Numbered from the stretch's first letter, positions 1 through 6,218 are shown. The stretch is 6,270 nt of DNA from CAKSIN01 sp964423705 (GCA_964423705.1 CAYRGA010000102.1:1-6270), one strand, 5' to 3'. Numbers and translations: made by a program. The notes: generated by a model not told the origin, from the letters alone.

Positions 1-23
1 ACTATATAGTATCATACATATGG

Positions 24-76
24 TTGACATAATTATTTAAAGCAACCCGTATATTAACTGTAATATCTGTTATTAT
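24..76 (+). promoter_or_regulatory. Candidate promoter region for the SLH protein gene
   Basis: Two imperfect possibilities are visible. One is a perfect -35 TTGACA at 24-29 followed by TATATT at 50-55, but the spacer is 20 nt, which is long for sigma-A. The other is an extended -10, TGTTATTAT at 68-76, with no good -35 at 17-18 nt. Either would give a leader of roughly 45-70 nt before the start codon at 129. The exact start of transcription cannot be decided from sequence. Confidence 0.35.
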
Positions 77-92
77 TCAACATGTAACAATA

Positions 93-108
93 ATTATGTA
101 AACATAAT
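93..108. repeat. 16-bp palindrome in the SLH gene leader
   Basis: ATTATGT and ACATAAT (93-99 and 102-108) are exact 7-bp inverted arms separated by AA. The site lies just before the ribosome binding site (AAAGGAGG, 114-121) of the SLH gene. A partial direct repeat of the left half, ATGTAA, occurs at 82-87 and 96-101, 14 bp apart. It could be an operator or a weak leader hairpin. In AT-rich DNA it could also be chance. Confidence 0.35.
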
Positions 109-128
109 AATACAAAGGAGGATTTAAA

Positions 129-2696
129 ATGCTAAAGTTAAAAAAGACTGTTTCAGCATTAACGGTTTCCGCTATGCTTTTCACTGGGATTAACACATCC
201 TTTGCGTATGTTTCATCAGATGTTAGCGGAACCACACACGAAAACGCCGCAAAGGTTCTGGGTGCACTTGAAATAATGGTGGGCGATGCAGACACCGGAC
301 TTTTCAGACCGAAGGATGCAATAAAACGCTCCGAAGCAGCCAAGGTGGCGGTAGCATTAAAAGGACTTACAAAGCTTGCCGACTCTTCCACAGCTACGTC
401 GAAATTCCCCGATGTTACTGACAATCACTGGGCAAAGGGCTTCATAAACGTGGGTACTTCGGAGGGATTGATAATCGGTGATGATAACGGATTATTCCGT
501 CCGAATGACACCATAAGCTATGTCGAAGCCGTCATAATTCTTGTACGTGCATTGGGTTATGAGCCGCAGGCAATGTCCAAAGGCGGATATCCGAACGGTT
601 ATCTTACCACAGCCAACTCCATCGGACTTACCAAAAATATAAGCAATTCCGCAAACGCACTCATAACACGAGGTGACGTGGCACAGCTGGCGTACAATGC
701 TCTCAATATCAAAATCATGGAACAGGTCGGCTACGGGTCAAATGTACAGTATAACATTACCGACAAAACAATATTGTCCGAATATTTGAATGTTAATTTG
801 GTAAACGGAGTTGTCAGTGCCGTAGGAAATTCATCTATCGATAACAGCTCCGTTTCCAAGGGCAGAATAGTAATCGGCGGAAAGGAATACAAAACCGGAA
901 ATGCCGATGTAAGGAGCATTCTGGGCTTTTATGTCGATGCTTACATCACAGACAGCAGCTCCGAAAAAGGTAAAAACATCCTGCTTACGGCAATTCCGAG
1001 CGAAGGTCAAAATTCCAGCATAAATATTTCTGCTGAAAACCTTAAATCAATAACCGAAAAATCAGGTTCAAAAGTTATAGAATACTACAAGGGAAGCGGC
1101 ACTAAAGCCTCATCGGTAACCATAAACTCAAATGCCAAAATCGTATACAACGGTGTACTCGGAGCATGGAGTGACCTTTCCGTGATAGATTCCGGTTCAT
1201 TAATACTTTTGGATTCAAACGGAAGTAAAAGCTATGACATAGTCTTTGTAAATGAAACCGTAAACTATGTGGTGGACTATGTATCGGCTGCATCTGACAG
1301 GGTTTTCGACAAATACAACCAACCGGCACTTACATTAGATGCGAATGATGATGAAATCAATTTTGTAATTGACAAAAACAACAAAGCGATTGATATATCC
1401 GAACTGGAGGAATGGGATGTAATAACCGTGACATCAAGCAGGGATAAAAAACTGATTTACGGTACCGTATCCAAAAATCCTGTAATCGGAACTGTAAGCG
1501 CAAAATCCGGCGAATATTTTTATATAAATGATGTAAAATATAAAACTGCCGCAAATTACACAAACGAAATAGGCTTAAATGACACCGGAACCTTCTATCT
1601 TGACATTGAAGGAAAAATCGCAGCATTCGACGGCAAAGGAAATATAAGCACAAACTATGCGTATATAACAAAGGCAGCAGTCGACTCTAAGCTTAACAGC
1701 ACACTCAAATTTGAATTACTCACAAAAAACTCAGAATTTCTAACCTTAACCGCAGCTGACAAACTGAGAATAAACGATTCCTCAGCACTTAGCGGCGAGC
1801 AGGCTCTGAAGGCTTTGGGAAAAATCAATCAGCTCATAACCTACGAATTAAATTCAAAGGGTGAGATTTCAAGAATATATACGGCAAATGACAGTGATGA
1901 AATCGATGAGGATAACTTCACACTTAATATTAAAGAAAATAATGTAGTGTACAGCTCCACCTCCTCTACCCTTCTTTCCGATAAAATGAATGTTAAAATA
2001 GACTCAAACACGTTGATTTTCGATATTAACGAAGCCGCGGAAAGCACGGAGGATTATACCATTCGTGACAAGTCATTCTTCGCAGACGGCGGAAGGTACG
2101 ACATTGCGGTATATGATGTAACGGAGGATTTAAGAGCAGGTGTGGTGATAATTTCAAATTCCGACGGTAAAACCGACGAGGAGGGTTCTATTGCGGTAGT
2201 AGAAAAAATATCCACCGCAAAAAATCAGGACGGTGATACCGTGGAAAAGCTGGATGCATATATGAACGGCAGCAAGGTGACATTATACACCTCAAAAGCA
2301 AACGTACTTTTAAAAGAGAAAAAAGCACTCGAAGCCGGTGACATTATACAGCTTAAAACCAACAGTGCCGGTAAAATCGACGGAATAAATCTGCTTTTCG
2401 ATATCGGCACAAAGGAAACGGAATCCACTGTTCAGCACTCGGCAAACTTGCTGACAGAGTACGGAAAAATCACAAAAACATTTTCGGATTCGTTTAACTT
2501 TAGAATAAATAACGGCGCAGTCAAAAACTATTCTGTAGGTGATGCCGATATTTATATTGCCGAAAACAGCCGAAACGGTTATAAAATAAGCAGCGGTAAA
2601 AAAGGTGACATCAAAAAATACGACGATGCCGACCCCGAGCGTGCATTTATAAGAATATATAAAAATGAAGTAAAAGAAATCGTAATTATACGCTAA
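129..2696 (+). CDS. Secreted S-layer homology (SLH) domain protein
   Basis: An 855-residue exported protein, probably anchored to the cell wall. The start is set by AAAGGAGG 7 nt upstream. Residues 1-26 form a signal peptide: lysines at 3, 5 and 6, a hydrophobic core, and a likely cut after SFA (24-26). Three SLH repeats follow. The first (about 28-80) has LFRP then KRSE at 66-69. The second (about 93-144) begins FPDV, with HW at 100-101 and LFRP at 122-125. The third (about 153-195) is degenerate, ending TRGD (180-183). SLH domains are known to bind secondary wall polysaccharide. The second repeat has SYVE (130-133) where the family has TRAE, so it lacks the usual arginine. Residues 200-855 match no catalytic family I recognise; they are rich in N, S, D and K, look all-beta, and contain a recurring strand-turn-strand motif (see findings). 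There is no C-terminal membrane anchor or LPXTG. It sits alone in its transcription unit, between the leader and a hairpin. SLH assignment is firm; the role of the long region is unknown. Confidence 0.95.
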   Translation: MLKLKKTVSALTVSAMLFTGINTSFAYVSSDVSGTTHENAAKVLGALEIMVGDADTGLFRPKDAIKRSEAAKVAVALKGLTKLADSSTATSKFPDVTDNHWAKGFINVGTSEGLIIGDDNGLFRPNDTISYVEAVIILVRALGYEPQAMSKGGYPNGYLTTANSIGLTKNISNSANALITRGDVAQLAYNALNIKIMEQVGYGSNVQYNITDKTILSEYLNVNLVNGVVSAVGNSSIDNSSVSKGRIVIGGKEYKTGNADVRSILGFYVDAYITDSSSEKGKNILLTAIPSEGQNSSINISAENLKSITEKSGSKVIEYYKGSGTKASSVTINSNAKIVYNGVLGAWSDLSVIDSGSLILLDSNGSKSYDIVFVNETVNYVVDYVSAASDRVFDKYNQPALTLDANDDEINFVIDKNNKAIDISELEEWDVITVTSSRDKKLIYGTVSKNPVIGTVSAKSGEYFYINDVKYKTAANYTNEIGLNDTGTFYLDIEGKIAAFDGKGNISTNYAYITKAAVDSKLNSTLKFELLTKNSEFLTLTAADKLRINDSSALSGEQALKALGKINQLITYELNSKGEISRIYTANDSDEIDEDNFTLNIKENNVVYSSTSSTLLSDKMNVKIDSNTLIFDINEAAESTEDYTIRDKSFFADGGRYDIAVYDVTEDLRAGVVIISNSDGKTDEEGSIAVVEKISTAKNQDGDTVEKLDAYMNGSKVTLYTSKANVLLKEKKALEAGDIIQLKTNSAGKIDGINLLFDIGTKETESTVQHSANLLTEYGKITKTFSDSFNFRINNGAVKNYSVGDADIYIAENSRNGYKISSGKKGDIKKYDDADPERAFIRIYKNEVKEIVIIR

Positions 2697-2702
2697 CCTC
2701 TG

Positions 2703-2737
2703 AAGCCGAAGCCTGCATTTTTTAAAGGCTTCGGCTT
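2703..2737 (+). terminator. Hairpin, probable terminator of the SLH gene
   Basis: AAGCCGAAGCC (2703-2713) pairs exactly with GGCTTCGGCTT (2727-2737), an 11-bp stem with a 13-nt AT-rich loop, starting 7 nt after the SLH stop codon. Its position and stem strength suggest an intrinsic terminator. The U-tract is poor, however: only three Ts (2736-2738) at the 3' edge, two of them inside the stem. Termination may be partial, or the hairpin may mainly protect the mRNA 3' end. Confidence 0.65.
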
Positions 2738-2748
2738 TATGCGGCTGT

Positions 2749-2778
2749 TTGACAAAGGTAGCTCAGTTATGCTATACT
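2749..2778 (+). promoter_or_regulatory. Strong sigma-A-type promoter for the acetyltransferase gene
   Basis: Consensus -35 TTGACA (2749-2754), an 18-nt spacer and -10 TATACT (2773-2778), preceded by TGC (2770-2772), which makes an extended -10. Transcription should begin near 2785, giving a leader of about 20 nt that carries the GGAGG ribosome binding site at 2793-2797. The promoter lies directly after the SLH hairpin, so the acetyltransferase is an independent unit. Confidence 0.8.
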
Positions 2779-2804
2779 TTCTAAAAAACACCGGAGGAAG
2801 AAAT

Positions 2805-3245
2805 ATGATTATAAGAAAATTTTCGGAAAATGATTTTAATGAAATTTTTAATATGATGAAGGATTTTTACAATTCACCAGCACTGCTTCATCCGGCTCCG
2901 GATGACGTCCTCAAAAAAGACATCCTCGACTGCCTTGGAGACTGTCCGTATGTGGAAGGTTATCTGTTTGAAGAGGAGGGCAAAGCTGTGGGATATTCCA
3001 TGCTTGCCGTAAGCTATTCCACCGAATACGGCGGCATATGCATATGGGTGGAGGATTTATATATAAAGCCCGAGTACCGCGGAAAAGGTATAGGAACGGC
3101 ATTTTTTGAGTTTTTGAAATGCGAGCGCAAAGAAGCGGTACGATTTCGTCTTGAAGCGGAAAGCAGTAATCACGGTGCCATTGAGCTGTACAAAAGAAAC
3201 GGTTTTTCGGTACTGCCGTACGTGCAGCTTGCCACGAAAATTTAA
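2805..3245 (+). CDS. GNAT-family N-acetyltransferase
   Basis: A 146-residue protein of the GNAT fold, which transfers an acetyl group from acetyl-CoA to an amine; the substrate cannot be read from sequence. The acetyl-CoA-binding loop is RGKGIG at 92-97, matching the family motif R/Q-x-x-G-x-G/A, directly after the strand VEDLYIKPEY (82-91). The C-terminal half carries the typical N-x-x-A-x-x-L-Y-x-x-x-G-F pattern (N122, A125, Y129, G133, F134). The length is normal for a single-domain GNAT. The start at 2805 is preferred because GGAGG lies 7 nt upstream and the promoter -10 ends at 2778. An in-frame ATG at 2739 would begin inside the upstream hairpin and before the promoter. The gene ends 31 bp from the end of convergent spoIIP. 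It is probably a cytoplasmic enzyme acting on a small molecule or protein amine. Family is sure, target unknown. Confidence 0.92.
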   Translation: MIIRKFSENDFNEIFNMMKDFYNSPALLHPAPDDVLKKDILDCLGDCPYVEGYLFEEEGKAVGYSMLAVSYSTEYGGICIWVEDLYIKPEYRGKGIGTAFFEFLKCERKEAVRFRLEAESSNHGAIELYKRNGFSVLPYVQLATKI

Positions 3246-3276
3246 TTTTGAGGTCATGCCTTCGTGAGAGCAGTAT

Positions 3277-4449
3277 TTAGGGCTGTGAAAGCTCCTTAAT
3301 GACTTTTGCAAGACCACTGCCCAAAATTCTTGCAGATGCCAATGCTTCGTCAAGAGTATTATAATTTGTACCCACCTCAAACAACAGAGAGCCTTTCGTC
3401 AGATGCATATTAAACCTTTCTTTTCTTAAATTGAGAGGCCTTAAAAACATCGGATATTCCTTTTCAAAATATTGCTGAGCTTTAAGTGCAAAGGCAAAAT
3501 TTGACCGCCAATACGGATTTTCCAAATTTTCGTCACTACCGCACACTATCATTACCTGCGCCGCCTTTTCGCCGTTGACGGAGGTTGTAAATTTTACACC
3601 GTTATCGTCATCCCCCACAGCATCGCGGTGTATATCAAGCACAATTTTCACGGTCGGATACTTTTCTAAATTTTGCTTTATCACTCTTTCGGTTTTGTTG
3701 TACGAATCATTATACGACGGATAATCATTGATTGTTTTGTCATGTATTACGTTTATACCGCCACTTCTTAAATATTTTTCAATTTCATTTCCGACGTGTA
3801 TCATGTTATACTTATCATCCTGCGTCCTGTAATTTGAAGTTGGTTCATAATTATACGCAGCACTCGGTGTATAGCTTTCACTGCCGTGAGTATGTACTAT
3901 CAATACGCTCGGATGCTTCGGGGATATATCGAATTTAACCTCTGACTTTAAAACTTCTTCTGCATTAACCGAATATTTGGTTTCATTTTTTATGCTCAAT
4001 TTACTTGACGAAACATTTTTCTCGGAAATATTGTTATTTTTTTTGACAGTAATATTATTCTTTTTTTCAGGCTTAACAGAGAGAGCTTTATTTACAATAA
4101 ATGCGGGCGAAGAATATGCAATTATTTCCTTCGGAACGGTTATATCCACTCCGAGTGCTGCGGATATAAAATCCACGGCAGAGGTTTTTAGGCTTTTATC
4201 GGCTTTTACAGATAAAAAAGGCATGGCACTTGACATGCCAGCCTTTAATATTTTCTCGGTGTTATCTGTTTTAATGCTTGTGAGCAGCACCCATGCCGTT
4301 ATCAGAAACACTGCGGCGGATATAATGCTCACCGCCGTAATAATCGCGGATTTTGTTATAATCAGACTTCGGAAACGCCTCTTTTTCTGAGTATTTGATA
4401 CCGATAGCACAGTGCGGTATCTGTCGGTTCTGCCATAAGTTTTTTTCAT
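3277..4449 (-). CDS. spoIIP: Stage II sporulation protein P (SpoIIP)
   Basis: A 390-residue membrane-anchored peptidoglycan hydrolase. In Bacillus, SpoIIP has amidase and endopeptidase activity and works with SpoIID and SpoIIM to thin septal peptidoglycan and drive engulfment of the forespore. A basic N-terminus (KKRR at 22-25) precedes one transmembrane segment at about 34-57. A variable region and a Lys/Asn/Ser-rich linker (about 125-160) follow, then the SpoIIP catalytic domain at about 180-387. Signature stretches are HTHGSESY (186-193), HDKTINDYPSYNDSY (236-250), LDIHRD (271-276) and LLFEVGTNYNT (355-365). H188 or H186, E191, H274 and E358 are the likely zinc-binding and catalytic residues by family comparison. 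The start is supported by GGGAGG 8 nt upstream. It lies 40 bp downstream of gpr on the same strand, the classic gpr-spoIIP pairing, so they are probably co-transcribed. I found no clear separate sigma-E promoter in the 40-bp gap. No obvious terminator follows the gene. Confidence 0.97.
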   Translation of the reverse strand: MKKTYGRTDRYRTVLSVSNTQKKRRFRSLIITKSAIITAVSIISAAVFLITAWVLLTSIKTDNTEKILKAGMSSAMPFLSVKADKSLKTSAVDFISAALGVDITVPKEIIAYSSPAFIVNKALSVKPEKKNNITVKKNNNISEKNVSSSKLSIKNETKYSVNAEEVLKSEVKFDISPKHPSVLIVHTHGSESYTPSAAYNYEPTSNYRTQDDKYNMIHVGNEIEKYLRSGGINVIHDKTINDYPSYNDSYNKTERVIKQNLEKYPTVKIVLDIHRDAVGDDDNGVKFTTSVNGEKAAQVMIVCGSDENLENPYWRSNFAFALKAQQYFEKEYPMFLRPLNLRKERFNMHLTKGSLLFEVGTNYNTLDEALASARILGSGLAKVIKELSQP

Positions 4450-4489
4450 AGCTTTTTCCTCCCGTTAAGCTTTCATGTGTAATATATAT

Positions 4490-5455
4490 TCACATTATTT
4501 CGGGATTATTACCGTTTTTGCATACAAGTGCACAATTTATACTTTTCGATATCACTCCGCTTATATCCTTAATTACGGAATCAATCTCCTTAGGGGTAAC
4601 AATCAGATTACCCACATACGGATACAGGATTTTTTTTATAAGTGAATATCTTTTTTCATTTTTAAGAAACTGCAGACCCTCTGATATATCTGAGCTTGGG
4701 ATTTTATCATCTATCTCATTTAACATAAGCTCAATGGTATCATCGGCTACCGTCGCCGCATCCACCACCGTCGGGACACCTATGGCGATAACCGGCACGC
4801 CCAGTATTTCTTTGTTTATACCGCGCCGTTTATTGCCTATTCCGGAGCCCGGAGTAATTCCTGTATCTGCTAGCTGAATGGTAGTGTTTATGCGGCTCAT
4901 ACTGCGTGATGCAAGGGCATCGATTGCAATTATCAAATCCGGCTTTACCCTTTCGGAAACGCCTCGTATTATCTCACCTGTTTCTATTCCCGTTATACCG
5001 AGCACACCGGGTGCAACTGCACAGACACTTCTGAGCTCATCGGGTACACTATCGGGCATTTCGGAAAACAAATGCCTTGTAATGCATAAGCCGTCCGTTA
5101 CATTAGGTCCGAGAGCATCGGGTGTAACGAAGCGATTGCCCAGACCCACCACGAGAATAACACTGTCATCCTTGGGATTTGCCAGATTTTTTAATTCTTC
5201 TGTGAGAATTTTCTCAGCAGCTTTAAGCGCATCATCACTTCCTGTTCTGATATTTTCACATTCCAGTGTTACATAAGTACCCACAGGCTTTCCAATGGCT
5301 TTTTCTCCGTTTTCATCCTCAATCGTCACCTTGGTCACATTGATTCCGTTTTTTTCGTAATTTACAATATCAACACCTTCGAGTTTATCATCAGGCTTAC
5401 GATTCAGCATTGCCGCCGCTTCAATCGCAAGGTCTGTCCTCGCGGAATACACCAT
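4490..5455 (-). CDS. gpr: Germination protease GPR (spore protease, peptidase family A25)
   Basis: A 321-residue endopeptidase that starts degradation of small acid-soluble spore proteins early in germination. In Bacillus it is made as an inactive zymogen in the forespore and cuts off its own short propeptide. Family landmarks: RTDLA (6-10) at the propeptide junction, VGLGN (103-107), TPDALGP (111-117), TRHLF (126-130), APGVLGITGIETG (148-160), AIDALASRS (177-185), NTTIQLADTGITPGSG (190-205), GVPVIAIGVPTVVDA (219-233) and VTPKEIDSVI (286-295). The two aspartates proposed as catalytic in B. megaterium GPR (D127, D193) correspond to D113 and D179, with the same spacing of 66. The start is fixed by AGGAGG 7 nt upstream, which leaves only about 5-7 residues of propeptide. 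The protein is shorter than the roughly 370-residue Bacillus enzyme; much of the loss is at about 247-265, where Bacillus has a longer insertion. It is first in an apparent operon with spoIIP and divergent from the HD-domain gene. Confidence 0.98.
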   Translation of the reverse strand: MVYSARTDLAIEAAAMLNRKPDDKLEGVDIVNYEKNGINVTKVTIEDENGEKAIGKPVGTYVTLECENIRTGSDDALKAAEKILTEELKNLANPKDDSVILVVGLGNRFVTPDALGPNVTDGLCITRHLFSEMPDSVPDELRSVCAVAPGVLGITGIETGEIIRGVSERVKPDLIIAIDALASRSMSRINTTIQLADTGITPGSGIGNKRRGINKEILGVPVIAIGVPTVVDAATVADDTIELMLNEIDDKIPSSDISEGLQFLKNEKRYSLIKKILYPYVGNLIVTPKEIDSVIKDISGVISKSINCALVCKNGNNPEIM

Positions 5456-5475
5456 ATCACCGCCTCCTTTTTCTG

Positions 5476-5504
5476 TATTATTCCAAATTATATTATCGAT
5501 ATAC
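5476..5504 (-). promoter_or_regulatory. Candidate forespore (sigma-G/sigma-F type) promoter of gpr-spoIIP
   Basis: Read on the minus strand, GTATA (5504-5500) resembles the sigma-F/sigma-G -35 (G-pyrimidine-ATA). AATAATA (5482-5476), 17 nt further on, resembles the sigma-G -10 (CATWMTA) with one mismatch, and fits the sigma-F -10 moderately. In B. subtilis gpr is known to be transcribed in the forespore by sigma-F and sigma-G. The leader would be very short, about 15 nt, starting just before the AGGAGG at 5468-5463. A competing vegetative-type TATAAT lies at 5492-5487 on the same strand, with a weak TTGAGC 19 nt upstream. Confidence 0.45.
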
Positions 5505-5530
5505 TTTTTTAGCTCAAATTGATTTTACGG

Positions 5531-5559
5531 TTGAAAAAAACACTTTTTGGATGTATAAT
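5531..5559 (+). promoter_or_regulatory. Sigma-A-type promoter of the HD-domain gene
   Basis: TTGAAA (5531-5536), a 17-nt spacer and a perfect TATAAT (5554-5559). Transcription should start near 5566, giving a leader of about 62 nt before the ATG at 5628. The elements share the 172-bp divergent region with the candidate gpr promoter but do not overlap it. Confidence 0.75.
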
Positions 5560-5567
5560 TTAACAGA

Positions 5568-5587
5568 GAGCTTTTTAATTCAAGCTC
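5568..5587 (+). other. Stem-loop at the predicted 5' end of the HD-gene mRNA
   Basis: GAGCTT (5568-5573) and AAGCTC (5582-5587) form a 6-bp stem with an 8-nt AT-rich loop. It sits within a few bases of the transcription start predicted from the promoter at 5531-5559 and well before the GGAGG at 5616-5620. Hairpins at the extreme 5' end of bacterial mRNAs can slow decay. Whether this one does so is inference, and a 6-bp stem can arise by chance. Confidence 0.4.
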
Positions 5588-5627
5588 CAAAAGTCCGATA
5601 CAAACATTCTATTACGGAGGAACGAAA

Positions 5628-6218
5628 ATGAAAAAGGATGAATTTTTAAGTGTATATAACGAACACATCAAGCGCGATGGTGCCGACAAACTATTAAACT
5701 ACCTGACAAGTGATTCATGCGATTTCTTCACCGCTCCGGCAAGCACACGATTTCACAGTGCATACGCGGGCGGTCTGGCAGAACACAGCCTTAATGTTTA
5801 CTACTGTCTGAAGGATTATCTGGACAGAGAGCGCGTAAAAAACACCTACAAGCTTAAGGTAAGCAATGAAACAATCGCGATAGTATCGCTTCTGCACGAT
5901 TTATGCAAAATCAACTGCTACAAGCCCTCTACGCGAAACGTAAAGGATTCGCACGGAGTATGGCACAGTGTACCCACCTTTACATATGAAGATGCCATGC
6001 CATACGGTCACGGCGAGAAATCCGTATACATTATTTCGGGATATATGAAGCTCACACGTGAAGAGGCATTTGCCATCCGTTATCATATGGGATTTTCGGG
6101 AAATGAGGACAAAATGAATGTAGGTAATGCCTTTGAACGTTTTCCTCTTGCATTCGCCCTATCCACCGCCGACATGGAGGCTACATATTTTATGGAAGAA
6201 ATTCCGGACATAAATTGA
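5628..6218 (+). CDS. HD-domain phosphohydrolase family protein
   Basis: A 196-residue cytoplasmic protein of the HD superfamily, metal-dependent enzymes that mostly hydrolyse phosphate esters of nucleotides or RNA. Likely metal ligands in order are H53 (in GGLAEHS, 48-54), H90-D91 (LLHDLCK, 88-94), H128 (GHGEKS, 127-132), H153 (RYHMG, 151-155) and D182 (STADMEA, 179-185). The GG-x-x-x-HS, LLHD-x-x-K and GHG-x-x-S arrangement recalls the HD part of YhaM-like 3'-5' exoribonucleases, but there is no N-terminal OB-fold, so an RNase role cannot be assumed. The full length is present. The start is supported by GGAGG 7 nt upstream. It has its own promoter and leader and is divergent from gpr. No terminator is visible after it; instead a new promoter overlaps its stop codon. 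The natural substrate is unknown. Confidence 0.9.
   Translation: MKKDEFLSVYNEHIKRDGADKLLNYLTSDSCDFFTAPASTRFHSAYAGGLAEHSLNVYYCLKDYLDRERVKNTYKLKVSNETIAIVSLLHDLCKINCYKPSTRNVKDSHGVWHSVPTFTYEDAMPYGHGEKSVYIISGYMKLTREEAFAIRYHMGFSGNEDKMNVGNAFERFPLAFALSTADMEATYFMEEIPDIN

Noticed and set aside
77..424. Minus-strand open frame overlapping the start of the SLH gene
   Set aside because: It is antisense to a well-supported signal peptide and SLH region, and the encoded protein has no recognisable features.
2739..2804. Longer start for the acetyltransferase at 2739
   Set aside because: That ATG overlaps the hairpin edge and precedes the promoter's -35. The GGAGG is placed for the ATG at 2805, where the GNAT fold begins.
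4043..4048. TTGACA on the plus strand inside spoIIP
   Set aside because: It is an isolated hexamer within coding sequence that serves no plus-strand gene, so it is a chance match.
3977..4390. Plus-strand open frame of 137 codons inside spoIIP
   Set aside because: It runs antisense to the spoIIP linker and membrane segment. Its hydrophobic look comes from the complement of AT-rich codons, and SpoIIP on the other strand is certain.
4490..4560. Possible separate sigma-E or sigma-F promoter for spoIIP within the end of gpr
   Set aside because: The minus strand has a GGTAATAAT-like -10 here, but no matching -35 at the right distance and no CATACANT-type sigma-E -10, so support is too thin.
4518..5276. 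Two plus-strand open frames antisense to gpr
   Set aside because: They lie entirely within conserved gpr coding sequence and have no domain signature, so they are reading-frame shadows.
5410..5631. Plus-strand frame ending in an ATGA overlap with the HD gene, resembling translational coupling
   Set aside because: It starts inside gpr and crosses the HD-gene promoter. A transcript from about 5566 contains no start codon for it.
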